Positions 1 through 10,800 of a DNA stretch of 64,000 nt are shown here, in pieces (the stretch's first letter is position 1; the number at the start of each line of letters is the position of its first letter). This stretch comes from Loripinus fragilis (Eukaryota > Mollusca > Bivalvia > Lucinida > Lucinidae). A model generated the notes under the pieces. The model was not told the origin of the DNA, did not search any database, and saw only the letters and a program-made list of their open reading frames with translations. The stretch is from positions 15,002,687 to 15,066,686 of the forward strand of contig OZ026522.1 in NCBI GenBank assembly GCA_964019695.1, given 5' to 3'. The translations under genes and the position numbers were made by a program.

Positions 1-432
1 GAGCCAAGAGGTCAGCCCTTTCCCAGCAGGTGACCGCAAGGCACATATAAACAGACGCGTACAAAGGCATAGCAAACACGTGACAAGACAGAAAAAACAC
101 AAAAGATCCACAAAAGAAGGTCAGTAAAACATTTTACTGGAGGGCTCAAACCAGTTTAAAGGTGCACCAACCTCACTCTTAGTTCAGATGTGGATCAAGA
201 CAAAGATGTTTGGTTTGCATGAAAGACCCCTAACTTATCAATGCATCTACTTCAAGAACATATAAATCAAGATATAAAAAGGAGATAAAGAAAAGATAAG
301 GACTCAATAGTAAATAAAACTGAATACTGGAGCAAAAGAAATACAACAGGTAAACCCCGGTGGGCCCGACAACTAGGCTAAGCATCAGGCCCCTACCATC
401 TCATCATTAGATAAGTCTTTAAGTCGGAACCG
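1..432. other. Non-coding flank of the Penelope-like remnant
   Basis: No coding potential was seen. It lies downstream of the minus-strand reverse transcriptase remnant and may be its 3' untranslated part. The first ~34 bases reappear almost unchanged at about 18536-18570, so this belongs to a dispersed repeat. Confidence 0.4.
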
Positions 433-1156
433 TCATAGAGTCTGAAGTCGACCCACCCGCGTGCAATTAAAGAGGAAAGCAAAGTTGCCAACCGTGATTG
501 GGTTGACCACAAAGCATTCAGTCTGTTGCAATACATTAATGCTATAGCCAATCTTTTTATAATTGGAAATTATTTGAATGAACTGCGCTGAAAAATTATT
601 AGAGCCAACAATCTTCTTCAATTTATACACCAAGTCACCATAGAATTCAGGTTCCGAAAGTGCATGGCGCAAGAGAGATTTGAGTCCAACTTGGAATTTA
701 GATATCAAATCATAGTATCGTCTATAAAATTTAGAAAAGGTTTTGCGAAGTTTACGATACCGATAGCCTTGATTAAGAAGTTTCTGGGTTTAACAATTTA
801 TTGCGAGTGTTGAAGTCAGTTTTATAGCTAGATGCTGTAGCAAAAAGAATGAGTCGAGAGATATAGACTCCATAGGATTTAGAGCGAAGAACATCACCAT
901 CTAAAAAGGGGAAATTGACAATTTCAAAATCAAAGTCGTCACGTTTATTATAAATTTTGGTAGAAACAATATCATCAGAAATAGACAAATGCAAGTCTAA
1001 AAATGCAGCTTCGGTATCAGAGGTATTGGCTTTATTAAGCTGGAACTGGGAAGGGTATATTTGACTTACCATATTGTCAAAATAAACATTATTAATGTTT
1101 AAAATATCATCCAAATATCTGGATGTAGTGTTAAAATACAAAAAATAAGCAAACAA
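433..1156 (-). pseudogene. Penelope-like reverse transcriptase, C-terminal fragment, frameshifted
   Basis: The minus strand encodes the C-terminal part of a reverse transcriptase. The upstream piece (1156 to ~776) contains the catalytic box RYLDD at about 1120-1106, followed by AAFLDLHLSI, which fits the F-L-D block after the catalytic aspartates in Penelope-like elements. The downstream piece (to 433) reads on as RYRKLRKTFSKFYRRYYD and then a typical LKSLL...EPEFYGDLVYK stretch. A frame change near 776 separates the two, and no methionine start or upstream fingers domain is present. It is therefore a 5'-truncated, decayed copy. The assignment to Penelope-like rather than another retroelement class comes from recalled family similarity and is moderately sure; its being a reverse transcriptase is more sure. 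Confidence 0.65.
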
Positions 1157-1888
1157 ACAAACAGAAAAATATTAACAACTAAAAAAGTATAGATATTGCC
1201 ATTTTTAAGCTCACTGATCTGACCTATTACGAGGTTAATAAAATTCTTCTTCTTCTGATACGTTTTGGGATCATCGGACAGCTGCTTACGGCCTTCTTCA
1301 GTCTTTCTGATGAGACTTGAAACCGACGGTTTGTCTTTGTATGACCTTAGCTGTTGGTGTGACAGAAATCATGAACACCGCAGCCATAGCCATGCTTCGT
1401 TTATGTGCATCGGTACATGCAAAGCGATACTGAAAAGTTTTCTCTGCAACACCTACGACAATGTCATATAATGGCGAATGAAATTAAGAGTAACAACTTC
1501 CTGGCACAGCTATGTGGCGATACGTAGAGCCAGATGCTGGGGGAGGGGCTGAGGTATGCTTCCAACTCCAAAACTGACAGACAATATAGATGCCGGTCAG
1601 TAAAAAACATGATTGTAAAGCAAATATACATGTCTCTGAACACTCTAGGTTGTTTTAGACTCGGCCGATAATCGTCCTCGTCACATGAAAAGCAGAAGCC
1701 ATCGTTAGTACATGTGTATACAATTTAGGACAAAAGTATCGGCTGGGACACCGATTTATTTGTCCTACGTATAGGACAAAAAGTGAGAACTTCCTAAATC
1801 TCCAGAGTTTGATGAAACACGAGTTTTGTAGTAAACATGTCCTGAGACATTTTAAAGACATAAATACGTCTTAAATGCTTTGATGAAA
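1157..1888. other. No recognised feature
   Basis: AT-rich sequence between the reverse transcriptase remnant and the next repeat. The short ORFs here show no recognisable domain. Confidence 0.3.
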
Positions 1889-2050
1889 CTGGCCCCAGGG
1901 CAATTTGAACAAACTTCGTTCCCGCGTCCTAAGGAGTCTCCATATGATATTTGAGTTTAATTGGCCAAGTGGTTTCAGAGATGTTTGAAAATGTTGACGG
2001 ACGGACTGACGAGACTGGTATACTATTAGCTCACTCAGGTGAGCTTAAAA
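1889..2050. repeat. 3' part of a dispersed element ending in a short palindrome
   Basis: The stretch ends with a run of GGACGGACTGACGAG type followed by the palindrome AGCTCACTCAGGTGAGCT near 2029-2047. The same layout (GACGGAC-rich run, then short terminal palindrome) ends several other elements in this window, for example near 14912, 25081 and 29475. Boundaries are approximate. Confidence 0.4.
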
Positions 2051-2265
2051 GCAAGTGGATATAGTATTCGACATTCCAGATTTCTGTCTTTCCATCCCTC
2101 TAAAGCAGTAGGTACCTTGCCTACTCTTTTGAAACTTTACAGTTGTTTTGGCCATGGTCTGAAGATCTGCATGTGGTTTGAATATACTCCTTAGATTATT
2201 TTTGTCATTTTTTTACATGTTGAACTTAGTCATTTTCCAGGCATTATAATGTCCAAAGTAAATAT

Positions 2266-2504
2266 GAGCCGTGACATGTGATTTCCAACAATGTGGCATT
2301 TTGACAAGTGTAGACTCAGACGACCCTATGTAGCCTCCTTTTAAGCTTACAAACTACAAATGATGTTCATCTAGTAGCTTAAAACTTTTAGAATACTCAA
2401 GCGACTAGCAAAGGCTCTGATCAGACTGCGCATATGCGCAGGCTGATCTGAGGCTTTGCTGGTCGAACAGACCACATTGTTGGAAATCTCATGCCGCGGC
2501 TCAA
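2266..2504. mobile_element. MITE with GAGCC termini and a palindromic core, copy 1
   Basis: Terminal inverted repeats of about 30 bp start GAGCCGTGACATGTGATTTC on the left and end as its near reverse complement on the right. The core is a near palindrome centred on GACTGCGCATATGCGCAG. It interrupts a tandem-repeat unit: the host reads AAATAT before it and ATTGTGGGTA after it, matching the uninterrupted AAATATATTGTGAGTA near 2835-2850. A TA/TAT target duplication is likely. Other copies lie at 13144-13373 and 59291-59400. Confidence 0.8.
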
Positions 2505-2564
2505 TTATATTGTGGGTATGTTGTTAATTTTATGCCTATTCTTTTGAAACTTTACAGAGGTTTG

Positions 2565-2705
2565 GGTTTGTTTGTTTGGTTTGTGGTTTTGTACCCCAGT
2601 CAACACCTGAGGCAATGTAGATATGGTCAGTTAACCTTACTTTTTTATACTGGGCAAGCTTGACTAAGTGATTCCTGGATCTGCAATCAAACATGCTATC
2701 GATTG
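2565..2705 (-). mobile_element. SINE-B fragment, 3' part
   Basis: Reads in minus orientation as the 3' part of the tRNA-derived SINE seen complete at 9356-9682. Shared pieces include the CCTGGGCAAGCTTGA-like block and a TTTGTTTGTTT tail on the plus strand. The tRNA-like head is missing. Confidence 0.5.
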
Positions 2706-3087
2706 CTCTTCGGGGTCTGTCACAGATATTTTGGTCTTGATCTAAAGATATGCATAAGGTTTGAATATACGCCTTAGATTATTGTTTTGTAAGTTTTTCA
2801 CAAGATGAACTTAGTAGGCATTAATATCAAATTAAATATATTGTGAGTACTTTGTATGCACATTTTGAAACTTTACAGGTGTTTTGATCATAGTCTGAAT
2901 ATATGCATTTGGTTTGGATACAATCCTCAGATTATTTTATGTTACTGTTTTACATGTTAAACTTACGTCATTTTTTCAGGCGTTATTACTGTCAAATTTG
3001 GTACATTGTACCTTATGAAAGAAACTCCTCCTATTATTTTATGATTCGTTTGAAACTTTCAATTTTGCTGTTATCACGGTCTGGAGT

Positions 3088-3171
3088 ATCTTCGCAAGCC
3101 AAGGGGACTAAGTTCACTAAGTTCCTGACGTAAGGAACTTAGTGGACTTAGTCCCCTTGGCTTGCGAAGAT
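3088..3171. repeat. Long near-perfect hairpin, 39 bp arms
   Basis: Left arm 3088-3126 and right arm 3133-3171 are inverted copies around a 6-base loop. The arm contains CAAGCCAAGGGGACTAAGTT. It interrupts a tandem-repeat unit, so it is probably a small foldback insertion. Confidence 0.8.
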
Positions 3172-3849
3172 GGATCTTGAGATGTGCATGTTTTTTTTTT
3201 AAATATATATAATCATCAAATTAATTGTTGTCTCTATTTACAAGATGTGTTACGCCTTCAATGCTATCAATGTCCATGTATAAACTGTGAATCCCCAAAG
3301 TCTATTGCTAAACTTTTCCCTCAGTATATATTTAAAGACAAATATTATTGGCGTGGGACATAAATTCTCTGAACTTGCTTGTTTGTTTACTTTTATTGTA
3401 AATCATAATCTTTTTGACGACCTTTATTCTTTATAGCCTTCCATTCTTAAATGTAACAGGAGAGTAAAGAGATACGATTTATTTTGAGTCACTGAGGCCA
3501 TAAATCGCCTACTTGAGTCTGTCCAGCTCTGGCCTTCAACTTGTTCTGCGATTGTATAGAGCATCATAAATACCACATGCATACTCGAGAGATATTTTGT
3601 TAGTCTTTTTTGTAAGACATACAATGGTCATGTTGGATATTAGATAGTTCAGAGAATGGAAACATGCCAGTGTAAGTGCATTTGATTTACATAATAGTTT
3701 AGACACACATTGGTAACCTGACCAATAACTCATTATCACCAATGAGCGGATTATCCAGGTCCCAAAGGTTATAAAATTTAACACATTAGCATGAAATATG
3801 TAATCTTCATACATGCCAAAATACAAACAATAATCTACAGTGTACTTAT
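3172..3849. other. No recognised feature
   Basis: AT-rich DNA before the 32 bp minisatellite. ORFs here have no recognisable domain. Confidence 0.3.
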
Positions 3850-4945
3850 TTTTGAAATGTGCATAGGGGTGACCTAGTTGCTGTTGAAAAGTGCATAGGG
3901 GCGACCAAGTTGCTGTTGAAATGTGCATAGGATTACCTAGTTGCTGTTGAAATGTGCATAGGGGTGACCTAGTTGCTGTTGAAATGTGCATAGGGGTGAC
4001 CTAGTTGCTGTTGAAATGCGCATAGGGGCGACCTAGTTGCTGTTGAAATGCGCATATGGGCGACCGAGTTGCTGTTGAAATGCGCATAGGGGCCACCTAG
4101 TTGCTGTTGAAATGTGCATAGGAGCGACCTAGTTGCTGTTGAAATGCGCATAGGGGCCACCTAGTTGCTGTTGAAATGCGCATAGGGGTGACCTAGTTGC
4201 TGTTGAAATGCGCATAGGGGCCACCAAGTTGCTGTTGAAACGTGCATAGGGGCGACCTAGTTGCTGTTGAAATGCGCATAGGGGCCACCTAGTTGCTGTT
4301 GAAATGCGCATAGGGGTGACCTAGTTGCTGTTGAAATGTGCATAGGGGCCACCAAGTTGCTGTTGAAATGTGCATAGGGGCGACCTAGTTGCTGTTGAAA
4401 TGTGCATAGGGGTGACCTAGTTGCTGTTGAAAAGTACATAGGGGCCACCTAGTTGCTGTTGAAATGCGCATGGGGACGACCTAGATGCTGTTGAAATGTG
4501 CATAGGGGCGACCTAATGGCTGTTGAAATGCGCATGGGGATGACCTAGTGGCTGTTGAAATGCGCATGGGGACGACCTAGTTGCTGTTGAAATGTGCATA
4601 GGGGTGACCTAGTTGCTGTTGAAATGCGCATGGGGATGACCTAGTTGCTGTTGAAATGCGCATGGGGATGCCCTAGTTGCTGTTGAAATGTGCATAGGGG
4701 TGACCTGGTTGCTGTTGAAATGTGCATAGGGGCGACCTAGTTGCTGTTGAAATGTGCATAGGGACGACCTAGTTGCTGTTGAAATGTGCATAGGGATGAC
4801 CTAGTTACTTTTGAAATGTGCATAGGGATGACCTAGTTGCTGTTGAAATGTGCATTAAGACGACCTAGTTACTTTTGAAATGTGCATAGAGATGATGTAG
4901 TTGCTGTTAAAATGTGCATAGGGATGACCTAGTTACTTTAGAAAG
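3850..4945. repeat. 32 bp minisatellite, about 34 units
   Basis: The unit contains CCTAGTTGCTGTTGAAATG followed by TGCATAGGGGTGA, with a measured period of 32 bases. Units differ mainly at CGCATA/TGCATA and GGTGAC/GGCCAC. Because 32 is not a multiple of three, the minus strand cycles through three frames and gives a stop-poor 32-residue super-repeat. The open frames across the array are a result of that and not evidence for a gene. The right end (after ~4800) is more diverged. Confidence 0.95.
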
Positions 4946-5989
4946 GAGTTCTAGTGATAAGGCCTATACTTTCCCTAGTTGACATGATTACAAACACCAA
5001 ATTTTTCAAAATGTCCTCGTGTTTTAAAAATGGTGAAGTTTGGCAGTAAGATATGCATAGTAGGCAACAAAATACATTTCAAAGTGACTCACCAATTACA
5101 ATACCGTGGAAACGTGCACTTTCTACTCCCACCCCTCATTATAGGCCTTTATACTAGGTGCTGTTGAGACTAGACTTTAAGTAAGTGCATTGCTAGTTTA
5201 AAAAAAAATAGAAGTGCTACAATGTTTAGGATATAAGTGCTCTTCATTTCCAATCTCTAACGGTATAACTTCTGCGCATGCATATGAAATAATTCTACAA
5301 TTGTGACATTTGTCATTAGAAAGATGAAACTGGTGTCTTTCAGTTTGTTTTTAGATGCCCCCCCCCCCCACCCCTAGACCCAAAATGACCTTTACATATG
5401 TTGTAAATGTTTATAACGACATGTCGTTGTCCAAAGGGTCTAGGGCATTTTAAAACATCTCGATATTTCTTTTTTTAAAAATAACTATCATCAACATTTT
5501 TGCTCGATTGCAGCATGATGAAGGAGTATCAATCATCAATGCTTCTGATTATTACAGTTATTATTTGCATAGCGATGATATGTTTAACAATTGCAGAATT
5601 TGTTCAAAAAGTGACTGACTTCACATAAACCCGATGCGCATTATTTAGAGACCAATTTTGTGTTATTTCATTAACTCTCAATAATATACATGCCCAAATA
5701 AAAAAGTTTGGCAAGTCTTGTTAGAATTAAATTTTAACACTTCAAATTGCAAGTAATCTTTGCCACCAGTTTTTTGCTATTTTCATGTGGTTTATTGGGT
5801 AAATTAAAATAAGCATTTGTATCTTCTATGAATCTGAAAAAACTTAACAAGATTTCACTTCAGCTAGTGTATAAATAGACCAACCTCAGTTTGCATTTCA
5901 ATAAAGATTTATTATTCTGAGTACATGTTTGAAATTTTATTGCTGCTATCCACAATCAATTGGAATGCATCCCATTTTTAAAAAAAAAA
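4946..5989. other. No recognised feature; one poly-C tract
   Basis: AT-rich DNA with a short C run near 5358. No coding sequence, RNA gene or clear repeat was recognised. Confidence 0.3.
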
Positions 5990-6115
5990 AAAAAAATATC
6001 CAATGAAAATGAAATAATTTGGTCTCCGTGAGACCAAAATATTTCATTTTCATGGGATATTTAAAAACAAAGGGGGTGGGGGGTTCTAACGAACCTCTCT
6101 GGATCCCCTACTGCA
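5990..6115. mobile_element. Foldback hairpin with GGATCC-type flank
   Basis: Arms at 5995-6026 and 6030-6065 are inverted copies meeting at GGTCTC-CGT-GAGACC. A single arm of the same element recurs near 10764-10800, next to GGCGGATCC. The right side carries CTCTGGATCCCC, resembling the ends of the GGATCC MITE family at 45278, 47594 and 61795. Confidence 0.6.
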
Positions 6116-6331
6116 TCAGGGACAGAAAGGAATCAGAATTAGAAATTTCCACAGGCGACCTTTTAAAATACAAAATGGGCAATTCCATACTTATTCAATC
6201 AACTTGCATGGGAAAATGAAAATGGTTACAATGATTTTTGCAGCTTTGTAGACACCAAAGGGTCTTGCTTTGTTAAAAAAATGTCTAAACTAACAGTGAG
6301 CTACAGAAAAAAAGAGTTTTTAAAATCATAA

Positions 6332-6541
6332 TACAGAAAAACCTGTCTTAAGCAACCACTCAAAAAGAACACAAAAATTGGTTTTCATTACTGATTATCG
6401 CATAATGCAGGTCAAAAGTATTGCAGAATGCTCCAAGGGGAGCATTCTGCAATACTTTGAACCTGCAATCAGCTATAATTTTCCATTAAGACCTTTGTTT
6501 AGTCTATTTTTAAATGACCGCTTAAGACAGGTTTTACTGTA
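6332..6541. mobile_element. 210 bp TA-flanked MITE, copy 1
   Basis: Inverted ends read TACAGAAAAACCTGTCTTAAG and its near reverse complement CTTAAGACAGGTTTTACTGTA. The centre is a ~50 bp palindrome around GAATGCTCCAAGGGGAGCATTC. Length including the TA on both sides is 210 bp, the same as copy 2 at 7432-7641. TA flanks and these ends suggest a Tc1/mariner-type non-autonomous element. Confidence 0.85.
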
Positions 6542-7099
6542 TAGCATATTTACTTATTATTCTTTCCGAACATGAAAAAGGCACTTATCAGATTGTGTGT
6601 CTATCTAGGTTGGTCTACCCCTATTAAGCCCATACAAAAACATCAGGTTTTCTTCTGAAATTGCTCATAATGAGGCGTATTTTAACATTTATTATGTAAG
6701 TTAGTATATAATCCTACGCATTTTTTTTATAGGAGAACAAACAAACCTATGAAAAACACAATATATTTCCATCCTAAAACTGTTCAGGTATATTTTGCAA
6801 CATTTCATAAAAATACAAACCGAAAATCATTACATCTGATGTATCGCGTCACCATCTGCCATTTTGAAACATCAAGCTTCATATCATAAATTCCCATCAA
6901 CCAAGGTCGGTTTTAGCAATTTATTTGTACACTTGATAAAACAGCACATCATGTGATGATCTAAAATAATCTTGAGACACGATTGGCTGCAATGCTAAAA
7001 AATTCCATGCCGTCACATGTCCTTGGCAACCATAGGAATGTGGGAAACCAGAAGACGTTAAAATACATGTTAAATTGTTTTAAGTTACTAAGAATCCAA
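6542..7099. other. Downstream flank of the MRPL24 locus
   Basis: No coding sequence was recognised. TTTATT at 6920-6925 gives AATAAA on the minus strand and could serve as a poly(A) signal for MRPL24, but it lies about 800 bases past the stop codon and is only a guess. Confidence 0.3.
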
Positions 7100-7720
7100 A
7101 TTATATGTGTTTACTTGTCCCGATTTGCTGAGAATCTCACTAATACATGTTTACTTGTCCTGACTTTTGGAGGATCTCAACAATATACGTTTACTCATCC
7201 TGAGTTGCTGAAGATCTAACTTTATATGTTTACTTGTCCTTGTTGGCTGAAGATCTAACTTTATATGTTTACTTGTCCTTGTTGGCTGAAGATCTAACTT
7301 CTACACATTCACTTGATCTCAATAATATGTGTTTACTTCTCCTGATTTTTGAAGAAACTCACAAATATATGTTTACTTGTTCTGACTTACTGAGGATCTA
7401 ACTTAAACATTTTTACTTGTCCTGAATTATATACAGTAAAACCTGTCTTAAGCGGACACTAAAAAAGAACACCAAACTTGGCTTTCAAGGCCAACAATCG
7501 CTTAATGCAGGTCAAAAGTATTGCAGAATGCTCCAATGGGAGCATTCTGCAATACTTTCGATCTTCATTAAGCTACCGTTTGCCACTAAGACCTTTGTTT
7601 TGTCTATTTTTGAGCGGCCGCTTAAGACAGGTTTTAATGTATTCACTTGTCCTTTCTGGCTGTGGCAGCAGAACTCTGACGCTAATACATGTTTACTTGT
7701 CCTGATTGTCTATGGATTTT
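7100..7720. repeat. 39 bp minisatellite in the MRPL24 3' untranslated region
   Basis: Units contain ATGTTTACTTGTCCTGA followed by GCTGAAGATCTAACT, with 39 bases between the best copies near 7215-7310. The array begins right after the MRPL24 stop codon (7724-7722) and is interrupted by the 210 bp MITE at 7432-7641. If transcribed it would form the first part of the 3' UTR. Confidence 0.8.
7432..7641. mobile_element. 210 bp TA-flanked MITE, copy 2
   Basis: Ends read TACAGTAAAACCTGTCTTAA and the reverse complement near 7621-7641. The central hairpin matches copy 1 (GAATGCTCCAATGGGAGCATTC). It is inserted in the 39 bp array, whose units resume with TTCACTTGTCC right after it, so its borders are well set. 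Confidence 0.9.
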
Positions 7721-7721
7721 A

Positions 7722-7861
7722 CTAGTACCAGAATTTCTTTTTATATTTCCTTTCTTCTTTGATACCATGTTTTTCTAAAATGTCTTCTTCAAATGTACAT
7801 AGTTTAGGCTTAAACGTCACTTTTTCTAAGTCTACCACTGCTGTATCTTTTGTCTTTGATG
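7722..7861 (-). CDS. MRPL24: MRPL24 terminal exon with stop
   Basis: The acceptor is TTTGTTTTTTCAG before CATCAAAG. Two bases complete an alanine codon, then 45 codons run to a TAG stop at 7724-7722. The sequence includes DTAVVDLEKVTFKPKL, CTFEEDILEKHGIKEE and RKYKKKFWY. In animal MRPL24 the protein ends in GIKE.R.YKK.YWY-like residues, so this is the true C-terminus. Confidence 0.93.
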
Positions 7862-10800
7862 CTGAAAAAACAAAGAAACATATGTATCATCTCATTACAA
7901 AAATGGTACTAATAAGATTCAAGATATATTTCTAGGATCTTACATGAGTGCTCACGTTTTATTGAACTTATTAAACAAGTTGGAGAAAAGAGATAAAAAG
8001 TGAGGCTTGCCGAGCATTTTGAGGCTTTTTCGCAACCAGTTTAATAAATTCAATAATACAGGAGCACCAATGTTTGACTCATTTTATCATATGACATTAA
8101 ATTATTTTGCTAACAAATTTTTTTGGCGTGAAAAACGTTCAGATTTTGCCACATGTGTGACGTTTAAAGCATTTTATAACGTTTTACTGAAATCTGTAAA
8201 CCACTAGTGGTTTATCGATTTTAATGCATGGCGTTATTTCACTCCCAGACACGACGTCATATGATAACAAGGTTTTTTACGCCAACAGGTTTAAAACAAT
8301 AAGATTGTTTCATGCTTTAATTATGTGTAAGTCATTGGTAGACATGTGAGCAACATTTGTAGAGGTCCACTTGGTGACGCTACATACCAAATATTAAGCT
8401 TAAGGCTCTTGGCCTCGTGGTTTCAACCAATTTCCATAGTAAGCATTTATTTTTTGCTCATTTGACATACTTATGGAAAAAACTGGAACCATTTGAACAC
8501 TTGATGGGAAGCTTATTCTCAGCTGTTGACCAGTATGTTTATGAAGAGCATTCTGAGTGACTGCTAGCTCAAAAATGACAAACAAATTATCTTCAGATTT
8601 TTCATTTCATCATATTTTGCTACAAAGAACATTTTAAAGTTTTAAAAGTGTTCACTTACCAACATATTTTATTTAAAAATCACTTATTATCATATATGCT
8701 ACAATGAGTCACCATACCAGCCTATTTGGATCCAAGCTGTTCAAATAAGCATATTTTGTTACCAAGTGTCACTTACAATAATATTTTGCTACAAAAAATT
8801 TCACTTACCATTATATTTTGCCATCAATTGTTCACATACCATTATATTCTGCTACCAAGTGTCACCACTGCATTTTGTTATCAAATGCTTTGGAGCCCAA
8901 TGGCTAAGTGGTAGAGTGCTTGACTCGAGACCAAGATAGCGCATGGTCCATGCCTCACCAGCGTCACTGCATTGTGTTCTTGAGCAAGACACATTAATCC
9001 TAGCTTGGTACTGGTTCAACCCAGGAAGACCCGTCCCTTTAAAACTGAGAGATTGTTGATGGGACGTAAAGAATCCAATCAAACAAACCAAATGTTCACC
9101 ATTATAATTTGCTACCAAGTGTTCACTCACATTAGATTTGGTAACCAAGACGTTCACTTACCATTATAATTTGCTTCCAAGTGTTCACACGCAATCATAT
9201 TTTGCTACCAAGTGTTCACTTACCATAATATTTTGCTACCAAGTGCTCAATTACCAATATATTTCCCTACAGAGCGTTCACTTACCAAATCACTATTTCG
9301 CTACAAAGTGCTTTTACCAACTCATTATTTTGCGACATATTGTTCATTTACCAACCGGATGGCATAGCACAGTGGATAACTTGTCTAACTACAGACGCAC
9401 ATCTGACTGCAGATCCAGGGTTGGGAGTTCCATCCGGGCCGCGGTCCAAAACTTTTGTGGAGACTGATCATGAAATTACTTCTACAGTCATTCTCCTCCC
9501 TTCCACTGATAGCTTCAAGAAGGGTTGTTGTCAGTTACAAGCGAAAGTATGTGCATGAAGTACTGTTTAACCGCTTGTTCAAGCATGCCCAGGAAAAAGT
9601 GAGGTTAGTTGAACTGACCGTCTCGCCATGACCATAGCTGTTGATTGGGACGTAAAGCAACAAAACAAACAAAAAAATCAAACATTTACCAGCCCTTACT
9701 TTTGTTACATACATTCAATTACAAATTTATCTACAAAGTGTTCACTTACCCACATATTTAGCCACAAAGTGGCCACTTTCCAAGCCACTATTTTGCTGCA
9801 CTGTGGTCACTTACCAACCCACTATTAAGCTATAAAGCGTTCACTTACCAACCCACTATTTTGCTACAAGGTGTTTTTACCAACCCATTATTATGCTACA
9901 AAGTGATCACTGACCAATTCTCAATTTTGCAACAAAGTTTTCACTTACAAACCCACACTTTTGCTAGAGAGTGTTAACTTGCCAATACATTTAAGTACAA
10001 ACTGGTCACCTTGTGTTCACTTTCCTAAATATTTACCTACAATGTGGTCACTTTCCAACCCACTGATTTGCTACAAAGTATTCAGTTACAAACCAAACCC
10101 ACTAATTTTCCACAGTATGTTCATTTTCCAACCCACTATATTGCTACAGCTGTTAAATATCCAACCCACCATATTGCTACAGTATGTTCATTTTCCAACC
10201 TACTAATTTGCTACAATGTGTTCACTTACCAACGTATTTGGAAGCATCAACAAAATCGTCCCAGGTATTGAGATGGACATCAGGTATATGTATGATTCTA
10301 CCTGTTCTCTGGCTGACCCTCACCTCTGTTCCATCATCCAAGTAACGCCATTCTATATCTGTAGCTTTACTAAAAGTAAGAAGTACAATTATAGGCCTTT
10401 AAAAACAAGAACAAATAACTTGACATCTTCCAGCACTTACAAAAGATACTTGTCCTCTACTGTCTGAAAGTAAAGTGCCAATCTATTCTTTACACCTAGG
10501 TTAACATGGAGTCAATTATATTCAACTGTTTTAATGGGCGAATTAAGTTTGAGCGGAAATCATATCGTGACAGAGTTAACCACACAGTCAAAAGAGCGGA
10601 TGGATAATGCATTCAAATGAGCGAATTTTCCAGGTAATGACCTTTAAATAAGTATTCACTCAGTTGTATTACCTGTATTGGCCAATATTGATCAGTGCTT
10701 AATAGGTGATTGGGAGCGCATTGCAGTGGCGGATCCAAAAGGGGTTTGATCCCCCTCCCCACTATTAAATATCCTATGAAAATGAAATAAGTAATTTGGT

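Larger units (their letters stand above)
2051..3250. repeat. Diverged tandem repeat, ~170-200 bp units, with insertions
   Basis: Units repeat the string TTTTGAAACTTTACAG, then an 'ATGCATTTGGTTTGAATA' block, then 'TTACATGTTGAACTTA'. Copies start near 2120, 2530, 2855 and 3045. One unit is split by the MITE at 2266-2504 and another by a SINE-like fragment near 2565-2705; the palindrome at 3088-3171 interrupts the last. No coding sequence was seen. Confidence 0.6.
8645..10229. repeat. ~34 bp intronic minisatellite built from the 5' splice site
   Basis: On the minus strand the unit is GTTGGTAAGTGAACACTTTG followed by TAGCAAAATAGTGG. This is the end of the MRPL24 exon plus the start of its intron. 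At least eight further exact GGTAAGTG copies occur on the minus strand, near 8653, 8799, 9157, 9220, 9281, 9740, 9800 and 9842. The array is split by a SINE at 8891-9090 and another at 9356-9682. Confidence 0.85.

Noticed and set aside
3969..4791. Open frames of 60 or so residues across the 32 bp array
   Set aside because: They follow from the repeat unit itself; no start context, no non-repeat coding part and no splice sites.
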